From: Macrotis lagotis
Lineage: Eukaryota; Chordata; Mammalia; Peramelemorphia; Peramelidae
Reading direction: 5' to 3'
Assembly: GCF_037893015.1 (NCBI RefSeq)
Contig: NC_133662.1
Span: forward strand, 272,836,444-272,900,443
DNA: 64,000 bases
Part shown: in pieces, positions 46,522 to 58,889 of the stretch
Layout of the letters: each line of letters opens with the position of its first letter
Position numbering within the stretch: the stretch's first letter is position 1
Program-made: the position numbers and the translations under genes
The notes under the pieces: model-generated
Seen by the model: the letters and a program-made list of their open reading frames with translations, nothing else
Databases searched by the model: none
Told to the model about the DNA's origin: nothing

Positions 46522-48925
46522 CTGAAATAAAACGAAAGCTCCATGGGCATGAGGAAAGCATGCGTGGCTGGGGTCCCCTGGGTTGTGTGGCCTGCAAAAC
46601 CCCCCACCAGGCCTCCCAACCCAGCTCCAGAAAACACACCTTAATGTGCTTTTGTTCTCAGGAGACAAGGTCACATACTCAGAACATGTTCTGCTTGGGC
46701 CAAGGGAATCCTTTCCCTGATCCATACCCCCAGCCACCCAGGCCATCCTTCCAAGGAGTTTCTTTAGCCATGGATCCCTGACCCACTGGAACCAACCCCT
46801 CGGGGCCAGCACCTGGGCCAAAGAGCACGGCCCTCTTCTAGTCAGGATACCTGCCCCTCCTTCCTGTGAGGACAGCAGAGATGCCACCGGTCTCCTCATG
46901 GTCCTTTGCTGACCACAATGAGACAATGTCTGTTCTCCTTGAGGCCTCAGAAACCCGAGAGATAGTAATGAGAACAAAATGACAGCATTTCACACCCCAG
47001 GCTGCTCAGGGTGGGAAGGGATGGCCAACCATCTCTGGGTTCCTCCCAGAATCTAAGGGCTGACCCTTTGGTCTTTGAGGTAGAAGCAGATGACCTCCAA
47101 TCCCTTCATCTACCTGAGAAGAGCCCTCATGACCCCCAAGTCTTCTCCTCAGCAAAAACATCCCTCCAATAGATGCCCACCGTACATGAACTGCAGTTGC
47201 TTCACCCCCTTTCTAGAAACACGCTCAGAACCGACTATCAGCCTCCAGGGGCCGGGAGCTGACTGGGCCTGGTTATGGGGCTGCCTGGGCAGCCCACTGA
47301 TTTTGAGCTTGAGTCTGCTCCAAAACCCATTATCTCATTCATGGTAACTCCTGTCTAAGAAGTGAAAACTAATGCTGAGAGCCGACAAAAAGCAGAGGCA
47401 TGGACCCCAGAGCAGCCAGGTCCAGAGAGGACCGCGGGGCAATCTGAACAGCGACGAGAAGAGGCTTCACCTACAACTGAACCCAACGCTCCAGACAGGT
47501 TTGAACATCAGCAATCCGGCTCCCGTGCTGCTAACTCCTGATGACCTTGCTGGCCACTCAGACTGCCAGGGGCCCCAGTTCTGACCCCTGCTACACCCCC
47601 CCCCCATCCCAGGAGTTCTACTTGACCAGACCCCAGCCTGGGCTCATTCACTAGGCACCCAGACCTTTCCATCAGCTTGATTCAATGTCTTCTTACTCCA
47701 TCTGGCCACCAGAACATGGATTATGATGTTAAAGACAGTCCCTCAATGGGGTGAGTGGCCCACTCACTCAGCCTTCCACCAATAACAAATATCTGCTATC
47801 TGTGAGAGACAGGTTAATAGAAACCGAGATCTCATTAGCACTTTAAAAGTTTGCAGTCTCTTCTTACACAGTTCATCTTGGATCCACCTCCCTTTTCCAG
47901 GTTGGGCCTGCTTCAGTCATGGGGGGGTGGGCTCTGAGAGGCAGTAACTTACTCAAGGCTGCTGCAATTCCCACATAGTCCAGGCAAGTCTCCCCACATC
48001 TCTCTGGATTTCCACTATTTGCCCTTTTTCATGGCACAAGGATATTCCATCACAACTTGGGGCCCCCATGATTCTGGCATTCTTCAACCAAAGGGCCCTC
48101 ATTTTGTTTCTAGTGGGCTGACATACATCTTTTTCTTTAACTGTCAGCTTCAGGGGAGCTTGAGCCTAGCTTCCAGGGTGGGGTGGGGAGGGTTGTTCCT
48201 GTCTCCTTCTTCCAGGGTGGCAGGAAGCAAGTCTGGGGAAGCAGGACCTGGGCCCTGGTTCTTGCTCCTGGCACCTGCAGAGATACCAGGATGCAGAAGT
48301 TTGCTTTCAAAGGGAGGATGGCCAGGGGACAGAATGAAGGAAGGAGGGAGGGAGAGGAAACACAGCAACAGCAGAGTTGCAAAGGGACACAATCCTGTCC
48401 TTCTCAACCAGAAGCCAGGCCGCTCAGGCCAGGAGCAGTGCCATAGGCCCAGCATCCTTGGAATCAGACCTCGGGGTTGAACAAGCCCAGGCCTGGGTTC
48501 CTGGGGGAGGGAGGCTCCTGCCTGGGAGGCTCAAATGCCACCTCCCTGAGTGGGGTTGAAGGCTGGGGAATCATGGCCTCAGCAGCTGCAACCTAAACCA
48601 TAAGAAATGTGCTGATGGCCCTGCCTAGTGATGCTCTCTCATAGAACTCATACATAAAAATCAGGGAAACAGGCTCCAGTTCATGGACATTAGTCACAAC
48701 CATGACCTCACTAGCAGCCAATTGGAACCCGGGGATCCCAGGCAGTCTTCTAGGCCTATTCAGGGGCCCTGTGGGGGGGGGGGGGGGGTAAGGGGGACCA
48801 GACCAGACCTTCCCACAGTCTGGCAGCTAGGTCAACCAAGCCTTGTCCTCCCACACACTGAGTTCCATCTAGGTAGATGGCAGCGGTGGCAGTGGCAGGG
48901 GTGGTGAGTCCCAGCTGTCTTTTAC
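46522..48925. other. Probable SLX9 intron, unique DNA
   Basis: No further SLX9 exon was recognised on the minus strand. A CR1/L3-like piece lies at 47085-47240 ('catgacccccaagtcttctc'). A run of 16 G lies at 48773-48788. Confidence 0.5.
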
Positions 48926-48929
48926 TCCC

Positions 48930-49025
48930 AGTGGGTCATCAGATCAGTTTCTTCCCCTCACTGAGTCTCAGTTTCTTCATCTGTAAAAAGGGGGCGGGGG
49001 TAGGGATGAACTAGATGGCTTTCCA
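48930..49025 (+). repeat. MIR fragment
   Basis: 'ctgagtctcagtttcttcat', 'ctgtaaaaaggggg' is the MIR core in forward orientation. Confidence 0.7.
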
Positions 49026-49639
49026 AGACCACCTAAGCACTAAACTCCCATATTCCCAATCTTGCTCACTGTCAATCTCATCCATACACACAGGCATATG
49101 TGCATATACATACATGGCATCTCAGGGGGCTCAGCCTGGGTGTCTGGAGATGCAAGCACAGTCAATGTTGCGAGCTTTCCCAACAGGGAGGGCTGCTGAA
49201 TGGGGGGCCTTTTCGACCTCAGCATCCACTGCTTGGAGCGCCACAGGAGACCAGGTCACTCCCTCCCACAGTCAGGGCTCCAGAATCAGTGACTCACCAG
49301 TTGTGGGAGGAGTATGAGTCAGCCAGAGTCAGCCACCCCAGGAGTCTAGTGTCTGAGAGGCGGCGTGGGAAGAATGGAAGATTCAGGAAGCCCTGGGTTC
49401 AAATCCTGAAGAACCATCTCTGCTTTGCACTGGGAGAGACATTTTTCTTCACTGCCAATTCACTATGAATATCTGGGGTACAGTTGCTCTGGGGGAGGTG
49501 CTTCTGTACAGAAGGATCCCCTCGGGGTCCAGGCCGAGTTATTGTAGCCATTGTTTATTTTGTACCATTTCCCAAATGCATTTTAATCTGGTTCAGCCCA
49601 CTTGTGCCACGAAATACTGTCTGGGTTCATGTCCACAGT

Positions 49640-50025
49640 TGGCACTGATACAATGCTGTAAGGTGTGCCAAGCATTTACCAATAGTGACTGTCTCCTTCA
49701 ATCCTCACAGCTGGGACAGCTAGGTGGTGCAGTGGATAAAGCACTGGCCCTGGAGTCAGGAGTACCTGGGTTCAAATCTGGTCTCAGACACCTAGCTGTG
49801 TGGCCTTGGGCAAGCCATTTAACTCCATTTGCCTTGTAAAAACCTTAAAAAAAAATCCTCACAGCCACCCTGGGGGTTTGGTTACTACACCTACTTCCCA
49901 GAGAAGGAAACTGAGGCAGTGTCTAAGTGATTTACCCAAGGTCATGCTGCTAGCTAGCTAGAGCCCAAGGCCAGATATGAACCTGGCCTTCCTGAGGTCA
50001 GCCCTAGAGTTAACCACTGGGCTAA
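49640..50025 (-). repeat. MIR split by a SINE
   Basis: The left part includes 'gactgtctccttcaatcctc'. After the SINE it continues with 'gagaaggaaactgaggcagt', 'gatttacccaaggtcatgct' and 'gaacctggccttcctgaggt'. This is the complement of MIR. Confidence 0.85.
49712..49853 (+). repeat. Short marsupial SINE with perfect 12-bp target-site duplication
   Basis: It starts TGGGACAGCTAGGTGGTGCA and ends 'ccttgtaaaaaccttaaaaa'. Identical flanks aatcctcacagc lie at 49700-49711 and 49854-49865. It is inserted in a minus-strand MIR. Confidence 0.95.
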
Positions 50026-50029
50026 CTAC

Positions 50030-53000
50030 CTGGGTTGGGTCTGAATATATCCTGGGCCTGTACCAGCACAATAACAACGGGCCTATTTCACAAATGAAAA
50101 GGATTTTTTAAAGCACACCCTTAGCAGCAGTTCTAAGGGTTTCTTTTACACAAGTATTTTTTTAGACAACAAAAGATTATTTAGGCCACCAGAAGCCTCT
50201 TCCTTGGCCAGAGCAGCCTAGAGATTCCTGGCCCTGAATAGCTTCCTCCTCTTGGCCCTGGGAAGCTGGACCCCAGGCTGTGAGGCAGCACCGAAGGCTG
50301 CAATCCAAGGCCTTCGATATTCCTCTGGAATCCCATGGAGTTGCTTCTACACACTTAAATCTAGGATTCTGAGAAGGAAGTAGTTGGCCCAAGGACACAG
50401 AAACACGCTGAAGGTCTCCTCCCGCCTGCAGGAAGGGGACAACTCTAAAGAGAAAATGTCCTTCAGGCCCCCTGAGAAACTGAGCAGCGGCACTAAGGAC
50501 CCAGCGGCACTAAGAAAATGCTGAACAAAAGGCGCCCAAAAATTCAGGGTCACCTCACTTGTTAGCAGCTTATCCCTCCTAACACTCATTGGAGGTAGTA
50601 TGAGGCTGCAGGTATAATAGCTAAAAAAAGAGCCAGATGGCACAGACTGGGGAGCAAACAGGTCCATCAGCCCTCCTGGTGCCACCTGAGGATGGGAACC
50701 ACCATCCAAGATGGCAGCTTCTCAAGTTTCCACCAGCAGCCCCAAGCCCCAAGCACTCTCAAAGGGCCAGCCTAAGCAGCATACCAAGTCCTGGGAATAT
50801 GAAATCAAAAAGAATACAGTCCTGGGTCTCACTGGGGGAGAGCAAGAGACCGGCAAGGATGCATGACCAAGAAACAAAGAAAGGCTCCATTGTCCAAAAC
50901 AATCATCTCCAAGAATCTCCTCTCCCCAAGAGACACAAGAAAGGGGAAGGGGCCAACCAGATTGTCAAAGAGGCATAATCAGATGCCAAGGTTTCTGAGG
51001 AAAATGCCCCCAAAGGGAGGCAATGTGGAAGACGAAGAGACAAGCATCAATCTCCAGGTCAACACTCAAAGGATGTCCTGCCACATCTCTCCTCCTCTTG
51101 GTCTCCTGATGCCCCTGGGGGGAATCCAGAAATCTCTCCATTAAAACCCCAAGCTAATGGGGAGAAAGAGCTTTGGTCATCAACCTCCTCAGATAGATCT
51201 GTTGGAAGGGAGCCAGGCTTTCCCAAAGACAGACAGATTCTTCTCTGGCCTAGTTGCCAGGGACTCCCACCCAAGGATGGACTCATGAGCTTTGCAGTCT
51301 TGGGTCTTTGTGAGATGCCTGCCTTGGCAGAAGGAGGATGGGGTCCAAAGCACAAGGAGAGCCATGAGGCACATATCAGAAGGGCTGGCTGCCCTTTCTC
51401 GAGCCTGTCAACATCAACAAGTGTCGCTGGCTACTTGCCAGCCCCAGAACCCCCTCCTCAGAAATGGTCATCCTCACCTTTTTTTGAAGACAAGTTTTCA
51501 GAGCGTTAGTGAAGTCACAAGGGCCCTTAAAGGTCACCTCATCCAACTCCTTCATATTACAGAAGAGGAAGCTGAGGTCCAGTTCCCCCACTGGGCCCCC
51601 CCCCACTGGGCCATTCAATGACTGGATGATCATCTCAGATGCTCCCCCTCCAATGCCCCTGCCCTGACTGCAAAGAGAGAACATGGCAGAAATCAAGAAA
51701 CCCGGGGCAGAACTTGGCCTCTTGGACCCTGGCCATCTCCCAAGCTCCCCGAGGGTGGAGCCCAGTCTAGTCTTTGTCTCCAACAGTAGCATCAAGTAAG
51801 GGACCAGACACACAACCGGCAACTGGAAAGGCTTTCTTGGCATCCCACCAAAGGAGGGTCAGCAATTCTCTAAGAACACTGGCCATAACCAAGTCAAGTG
51901 AGAAGGGTTAAGTGTGCAGGAGTGGAGAAGACATGGGCCATCACGGCTGTAATCCCAGGGCTATCGGCATAGGAAAGATGAGGGAGCCTGTTCTCCTTGA
52001 CCCCAGAAGGTAGAATGAAGGACAGTTGTAGTTCAGGAGGTCAGAAATAGTGGAGACTTCAATCAAAGGAAAACTTTCCCAAAGTGAGCTGGGCAGGTCA
52101 CTAAGGGAGGCCTGAGTATGAGCCCTGGAGATTCACTGGGAGTCTCCCAAGTCCCTTCCATCCCTGTAGCTTCCTTCACTGATGGCTTCATACAAACACT
52201 GGGGTCAAGGGGAGCCATGGAGATGCCCTCTAAAATAGGATCCTAAAGCTTGAGAGGAAAAAAAAACGCATCCTCCAAATTGCAGCTAAAGAATTCTTGG
52301 AGCAAAACCTTGGATGATGACGTCCTTTCACCATTGGCTGATTCAGTTTCCATCTCTGTAAGATAAGGGTCAAGACTTGGGGACTGCCAAGACCCCTCCC
52401 AGTGCAAATCTACCTCTGGTTCCTCTTTGAGTCCCCTCCTGCTGATCTTCCAGGGCTGGGCCGGGGCAGGGTTAGGCAGAAAGTATGCCCACTGTTCCTG
52501 GATGCTCCTCCCCAAGGTGGTGAGGTCACCACACCTTCCCTTGTGCACTTTCCAGGGGGTCCTCTGGGATCAGACCAAGCAGAAACCCAAGCAGAATGTC
52601 TGACTTTATCACAAACACCAGAAAAGATCAGACTCCTCTCTCATCACCCAGGGTGTGCCTCCAAGCCAGCAAAGGGGTGCTCAGGGCACAGGCGGGTCTA
52701 GAAAGATTTTAGTTTCTAATTTTATACCAAAAAAAAAAAAACCAAAAACCCAAATGAGCCACGCTCACGCCCATGCCCACATGCTCAGGAAAAAGGAATA
52801 TTAGGACTCCATGCTGGGCAGAATTCAGAATAGAGCACGTCCTCCTGGTACTCTTTCCCAGACAAAGCTTCCAGTTCAGTTTCTGGTAGCCTCCAACCAA
52901 GCTGGCTGAGTGTGGGGGGCTCCCCTAGTTCTGGGGAGCTCCCAAGCTGGCAAGATGCAGAGTGCCTTGGCCACTCCCAGGGAGGAAGAACCAAGAAAAC

Positions 53001-53325
53001 CTCCTGTTTTATGTTCCCGAGAAAAATAAAAAGCCCAAATGCAAGGAAAAAACACACCAATACAAGGTCAACTGTGAGATCTGAGAATCAAGTCACAAAA
53101 AAAGAGACAATAATGGATGCCCAATGAACCAAAACATTAAGGGCAAGGAATAAAGCAGATGAAATTCAAATCAAGCCCAGGCTCCCTCTCCTGCCAAGTC
53201 CCTGCTCTTTCCTGGACTCTGTTCCAGCTTCAACCTCGGCCTTCTGGACTCTGAGGCAACAACAAGGCAGAACCTGCCTCTTCTCCTTATCTCCTAATAA
53301 CCGTTGTGTAAATCCTGTTGTCTTC
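50030..53325. other. Probable SLX9 intron, mostly unique DNA
   Basis: A minus-strand MIR-like core lies at 51500-51600 ('catattacagaagaggaagc'), and an A13 run near 52728-52741. No exon was recognised on either strand. Confidence 0.45.
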
Positions 53326-53329
53326 CTTG

Positions 53330-53720
53330 TCTCCTCACTATTCATATCTCATGGTTCACCAAGTCTCATTGAAGGGACTGCCCAGAGTCTCTTAGGCTTC
53401 CATCTTAGTTCACAAGCCTCCTCACTGGCCTCTCAGCCTCTCCTCTTCTACACAGCAACCAGAGCAAAAGTCTCAGGGCTCCATAGTTATTCCCTGCTCA
53501 GGAGGCTCCCATGGCCCCTAGGACAAGCTATGACCCGGTCTAGCTTTTAAAGCTCTTCACAGTTTGGATCTGAGTTCCCCTTTTGGGCCCCTTCACTCTC
53601 TAGGCCCCAGCTACAACGGGCCTACTGCTGTCCTCCTCAAGACATCTCATCTGCCATCTCCACAAGGGGCAGTTGGGCTGTTCAGAACAGACACCCCCTT
53701 ACCTCTGCCTAAGTGGGCTC
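53330..53720 (+). repeat. L2 fragment
   Basis: 'cctcctcactggcctctcag', 'gcaaccagagcaaaagtctc', 'ctagcttttaaagctcttca', 'cagtttggatctgag' follow the L2 reverse-transcriptase C-terminal order in forward orientation. The left edge may reach 53170. Confidence 0.7.
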
Positions 53721-54370
53721 CTTCCTCCCTCAGCTCCCCGCCCCCATCCTCCCATCCCCCAGCACCTGGCGCTAGTGTTAATGGGGGAAGATGCTGGTCA
53801 ACTGTCCCCAAAGGCCCATGGAGAATATAAGCTGCAGCTCCGAGGCCAAGCAGGAATGTCAAACTGGCAATGGACTGAAGAGGAGCCAAGACCAGCCAAT
53901 CCAGGCAGTTTCTCTATTGGGAAACTATCTGGGAGGACAGATAACAGGGAGGCTCTAAAGGCCGGACAGAAAAGGAAAGGGGGCGATTCCACGAGAGAAG
54001 AAACAAGTTATCATGATAGCTGATTTCAGGCCTGGGGGTGGGCATCTCTCCATCCAGAAGCCCTGTCCAAAGAGATGGTCTTGACACAGCTGAGCCAAAT
54101 CCATCAGACACAACAAGCCGCCACTTCACTTCACTTCACACAAGGTTCTGGTTTGAAGGCAACATTCCTTGGCAGGTTGCCTCTTCAGAATTAGGAAAGA
54201 CAGTGGCCTTCCCCCCACCCCTCGCCATCAGCGTCCCAGCAGAAATCAACATTCACTTCCAGACCATGCCCCCCCCCCCAACAGAAGGAAGGGGAGGAAA
54301 AGAGCCCCCTTATTTAGGGGTGGCCCAGCATGCCCATCCACTTAGCTTTGCGGTCCTCCCAATTCTCCTA
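53721..54370. other. Unique DNA
   Basis: Nothing recognisable. A C10 run lies near 54270. Confidence 0.4.
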
Positions 54371-54374
54371 CAAG

Positions 54375-54640
54375 GCAGCCAATAAACATTTATGAAGTAC
54401 CAACTGTGTACTGGATACAGACAGCCCCTGCCGGGGTGGGGGGGGGGAGGGAGAGAATGAGCTTTTCTCATCTCCATTTTACAGTGAGGAAACCAACTCA
54501 GAGGGTTAGAGACAGGGCTCTGGACATCTGGAGAGTCTGGCCCAGTCCTCTGGCTGCAGGGAGGGAGAAACAGAGGCAGAGAGATCTTATGACTTCCCAG
54601 GTGACACAGGGAGGGACCCTCTCAGTGGGACTGCTTTCTA
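54375..54640 (-). repeat. L2/MIR-type fragment
   Basis: 'ccaataaacatttatgaagt', 'accaactgtgtactggatac' and then 'ccattttacagtgaggaaac' are the complement of the MIR 3' end and core. Confidence 0.75.
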
Positions 54641-55174
54641 GCACCTTCCAAATCCTGGTCCAATGAAGCTTCTGCTCTATTCCACTGTAGATTTTGAGCA
54701 ATTTATGGAACTCTGGGGCAACAAAATCAATAGAAATGCTATTAAAAAAAAAAAAAGATAAGCCCATGTTAGGAAGAGATGTGCACTGAGGAAAGGCCAG
54801 ACTCTAACAGAGGGTGAATGGGCACACTGGTGTGGTCAGGGCCCGGTCAGTCAGGGCCCACCACAGACAGTACAAAGGGTCCAGCTCTTGTCTCCTGAGC
54901 CCTCCAGGGGGCAAGGACAGCCACTTAAAGTAGATAGGACAGTGACAGCTGGCAGCCAAAGAAAACAGCTGCTACAGCATTGTTCTGATCTTTGGAGATT
55001 AAATAAAGTGCCTCTCTATAAGGATCCAAGACCTATCTAGGCCATCTGAGCTTCCTGGAGAACCAGAGATGTCCTCCAGAGTTGGGAAGGGCAGGGACCA
55101 GTCCCACGGATATGGAAGAGTCTGTGGAAGATCAATGCAGAAAGGTACAAACTGGAAACATCACATTTCCACAT
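54641..55174. other. Unique DNA
   Basis: An A13 run lies near 54744. No exon was recognised. Confidence 0.4.
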
Positions 55175-55665
55175 CTAGCTTATATTGCAATAAAATGAAC
55201 TGCAATATTGCAATAATTGCAAATATTGCAAAAATATTGCAATAAAAAGGAAAGTCCTATCTAAAAATGCACACCAACCCAGAGACCAAGAATTGACTTT
55301 TTGCTTCTTTGAACCCAGGCATTACTCAACAGTAGACTATATTAAAGAGAACAACAATATAAATAGAACATGCCAGAATTTCTGGAATTCAGCCAAAGCA
55401 GGAGGCAAATCTATGTTCCTGAATGCTTATATGAACAAAAAGAAGAAAATTAATGAGTGAAATTTCCTTTGAAAGCAATTAGAAAAGGAACAAAACCAAG
55501 AACAGAGAAAAATTTAAAATAAAGGGAAAATCAACAAAATAAAAAATGAAAAAACAATTGAGTTGATAAGAGTTGATTTTCAAAAGGCTCAGGAAAATGC
55601 TAAAGTATTAGCAAGAAGAAAACCAAATGCTGCAACTCAGAAATAGGAATAAGCCCAAAACCACC
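55175..55665 (+). repeat. Diverged L1 ORF2, part before the reverse transcriptase
   Basis: The plus strand encodes NFWNSAKAGGKSMFLNAYMN in pieces, aligned to human L1 NLWDTAKAVLRGKFIALNAH. The lysine-rich linker with an IELI/DRPLAR-like stretch follows. An imperfect repeat of 'atattgcaa' units lies at 55190-55246 near its start. It is probably the left end of the L1 remains continued at 57.7 kb. Confidence 0.65.
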
Positions 55666-55715
55666 TGATATATTCCTCTTATTCTTATCTCAACAAAAGG
55701 GAAGATCCATTGGCT

Positions 55716-55910
55716 GGTATGCTTCATTCTCAAAGAAGCCCCCCATGGGATCCCTCTGGGATGGGGAATTTCTTTTGACTTCTGACTGAACTGGATTGAA
55801 GAGAGGTAGAGCTACACCATCATCAGTCTCCCTCTCTACACAGTGAGTGGTCAATGGCAGGACAAATCAGGATGATTGGAGATGGCCAGGATGCTTCAGT
55901 CTCCTTAATG
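55716..55910 (-). repeat. Old long-tailed SINE, 3' part
   Basis: 'cattctcaaagaagcccccc', 'gaactggattgaagagagg', 'tcaggatgattggagatggc' are the diverged complement of the long SINE tail. Confidence 0.6.
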
Positions 55911-57050
55911 GACATTGGAACAAATTGATCTTATCCACTTATCCCTCAGGGAAATTCTCACATGCTTGGGGGTTTGTGGTCCATTGATTAATCTTAACCT
56001 GGTTTAACTCATCTATCAAAATGGTTTCCTGGGATATGGATGTTGTGCAGGTCACAGTTTCATGGAGCCACAGGGGAGAAGTGGGGGAAGGTGGACCTTC
56101 GCCCCAGAGGTGCTCATCTTCCCTGAATTCCTACCCTCCCTAACCTTCTTCTACCAACAAAAGTGAAACTAAACAAGGCAGAACAGCAATTCACAAAACA
56201 CCCCATTTGTCCAGCACAGTCCACCAGGCTCCAAGGCACCACTTGGCCTCTATCAAATAATCACTGACTCTCCAGACTAGGATGCCATGAGAAGCTGACC
56301 CAAACCTCTCCACATCTTCCTACTCTGCTTGCATCCCTCTGCTATGGAGGAGCTCTCCACCTCCAGCTCTGCCACTGCATTCTGGGACAGTTTCATAGTT
56401 AGTAAGTTTTTCCTCACACTCAGTCTGAAGGGAGCTAGCCCTTCTGGATGGGCTCCCAGTGTCCTCCTCCAGGTCAGTTCAGTTCAAGGTTCAAAGGACC
56501 TTCATTTTCTCTGAGGGAAGGAAGGATCACCTCCTCCCACAGATCCTATGAAGGTTCTCAAAGTATTGGGGGGGGTCATACAAGGGGTAAATTCCTTCTG
56601 AAGCCCAACCTGGATTGGTTGAAGACTTGAGTCCAGGACAAGAGGATTGGGACCAATGTGAGACACTGTCCGCACTCTCATGAAATCTGGCCTTGTGACC
56701 ATGTGCTAACTGCTCTGCCTGGTGGGGATATTGGGGAATCTCCCCTTCGGAATCCATGATACTATCTGATCTACAAAAGCCTTCCTCCTGACCACTGATG
56801 AGACCAGAGGCTGCATACAAAAAGGCAGGAGCAAGTCATGAGGGAAGCCTCTGAAGGCAAGAGAGGTCTGAGGTCCAGGTCATTCAGTGACCCGGAACAA
56901 ATCTCACTGTTGGATTTCTGTCCTGCTCTTTAGGGAATGCCGGAAAAGGCAGCAGAAGTCCACGGATGGAAGTCTGTCCCAGAGTCGGGGGGGGGGGCAG
57001 GGGAGGAAGGCAACACACAACAATAGCAATGATATTTTATTTTATTCACT
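55911..57050. other. Mostly unrecognised DNA interrupting L1 remains
   Basis: A CR1/L3-like piece lies around 56380-56460 ('gttagtaagtttttcctcac'). The rest has no recognised family and no exon. Confidence 0.4.
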
Positions 57051-57059
57051 GGGAGCATT

Positions 57060-57420
57060 GAGAGACTTCTTGAGTGGGGGCAACCTGCTTTCAAACTGTG
57101 TACTAGCTGTGAGACCCTGGGAAAGTCATAGAAATCCTCCAGGCCTTCTCTTAGGACTGCAAGTTACAGAACAGCAGATTTCATTGGTGGAAGGAGTTTT
57201 CTGATATAAAAATAATTACTACTACTCAGAGTCTCAGACACAAACTCTTTTGGAATAAGATGAATGTGATAGGCATGATGACTCCCAAATTATAAATAAG
57301 TAAACTGAGACTCCAAGTTTAAAAAGCTTCTCAAGCTCTGATCATACAGGTCAGGTATTAAGAGGCAAAATCTGAACCCAGGGACTCCTGATTCCATTCA
57401 CTCTCCCGCAGTACCCCTTA
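57060..57420. repeat. Two MIR pieces in opposite orientation
   Basis: 57060-57150 is forward ('gtactagctgtgagaccctg', 'ggaaagtcat'). 57250-57420 is the complement ('aataagtaaactgagactcc', 'aaaatctgaacccagggact'). Confidence 0.6.
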
Positions 57421-57724
57421 ATAAATCAGAGCATAAAAGCAGCTAAGGGTCACCAAACAGCCTTATATTCACCAAACTGGTAAAGACAGAGTTTTAAGGC
57501 TGAGATTGTGCCAGAAAGTTAAACGGAATCACAAAAATGGAAAGGACACAATTTTATCACCTCGGCTGAAAACTTAAAGAACATGTATATTCTACAGAGA
57601 TATCAAGGACTCAACAACAAAACATGAAATTCAGAGAGCTTCAAAAATCCAGTTTCAGAAAAAGAAAAACCAAAGGGGAGGAGAGGATATCAGGACTGTG
57701 GATGGATCTGGAAGAGTCTTCTAT

Positions 57725-58139
57725 CAAACTGGTCAAGGAAAATAAGTCCCTCCAATCCACAAATTATTCATGAGAATTGAGAAAGAAAGCAGTTTCTGGA
57801 ACAACCTCTATGAGGCAAACAAACTTCTAATAAACACAGAGAAGAATAAAGTGAAAGAAAAACTACATGACAGTCTCACTGAGGATAGCCTTTCAAAAAT
57901 GTTTGACGCAATCCAAGCAAAAGAATGCGACGTACGTATGTCCACTCACATATATACAAACATATGAGTGAGATTTCAACTGCAGACACAGAGATTGTTC
58001 AACATAAAGAAAAAGTCATTAGTCACATTAAAAATCCAGAAAGTCTTTGACAACCAGAAACACTGAATTCATGCTTAAAAACTCCATAAAGAATAACCAT
58101 ACAATGATCTTTTTGCTATAAATATCTCATAACAATAAA
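57725..58139 (+). repeat. Diverged L1 ORF2, reverse-transcriptase N-terminal part
   Basis: 'tgttcaacataaagaaaaag', 'atccagaaagtctttgacaa' correspond to the L1 WFNIRKSI and AEKAFDK segments, and 'cttaaaaactcc' to the LKTL segment. It is broken and old. It is cut at its right edge by a MIR. Confidence 0.65.
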
Positions 58140-58355
58140 AAGCTAACCTTAATATAGAGCTTTAATGTTTACAAAGGGATGTACATGTTAGCTCATTTGA
58201 TACTTCCAACCCTGAGATGAGGAAACTGAGGCTGAGTGAGCTAAGTGACTTGGCCAGAGTCACACTGCTAGTTAGCATCTAAGGTAGAATTTTAACTCAG
58301 GTCTGCCTAACCACAAGCCCAAGCCTCCATCTACTGCACCCCCAAGCTGCATCTT
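58140..58355 (-). repeat. MIR inserted in L1 ORF2
   Basis: 'gatgaggaaactgaggctga', 'agtgacttggccagagtcac' and 'ctccatctactgcaccccca' are the complement of a nearly whole MIR. Confidence 0.88.
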
Positions 58356-58364
58356 TTTTAAACC

Positions 58365-58625
58365 AAATGCTAGCATTGTATGTAACAGGAAAAAAAAAAA
58401 CCCTAGAAACTATCCCAAAAAATATGGGAGCAAAGGAAGGGTATTCCCCCTTCCCCTCTGTTATTTGACATGATTACAGAACTTCCAAGCAACAGCAGCA
58501 AGACAAAAAGGAGAAAAAAAAAAGACAGGCCAAAGACAAAGGAGAGAAAACTATTTACTGATGACATAATGATTTACTTAGAATATTCTACTATAGTAGA
58601 ATATATACTATAGTAGAATATTCTC
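58365..58625 (+). repeat. Diverged L1 ORF2, catalytic box region
   Basis: 'gctagcattgtatgtaacag' resumes the frame left at 58139. It leads to GAKEGYSPFPLCYL (human GTRQGCPLSPLLFN) and KLFTDDIMIYLEYS (human KLSLFADDMIVYLENP). The active-site F-x-D-D motif is still readable. The segment ends in the palindrome at 58580-58624. Confidence 0.8.
58580..58624. repeat. AT-rich inverted repeat, 19-bp perfect arms, 7-base loop
   Basis: Arm agaatattctactatagta (58580-58598), loop gaatata, arm tactatagtagaatattct (58606-58624). It lies at the edge of the L1 ORF2 piece. Confidence 0.97.
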
Positions 58626-58664
58626 AAACTTTTTGATCTTTTCACACTCTTAAAAAATTATTGA

Positions 58665-58880
58665 GGTCCCCAAAGAGGTATCAGTGGATAGAATGCAAGA
58701 CCTTGAATCAAGAAGATCAAAGTTCAAATGTAGCCTCTAGCCAGATGATCCTTGGCAAGTCATTTAAGTTTCCTCATCTGTAAAAGAGGGACAATATTAC
58801 TTACCTCCCCAAGGGTTTGTGGGGATCAAATGAGATAATATTTGTAAAGTACTCTGCAAACTTTAAAACTCTATTCTCTT
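58665..58880 (+). repeat. MIR
   Basis: 'tatcagtggatagaatgcaa', 'agtttcctcatctgtaaaag', 'gtttgtggggatcaaatgag' through 'gtaaagtactctgcaaac' cover most of MIR in forward orientation. Confidence 0.88.
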
Positions 58881-58889
58881 CCTCTTTCT

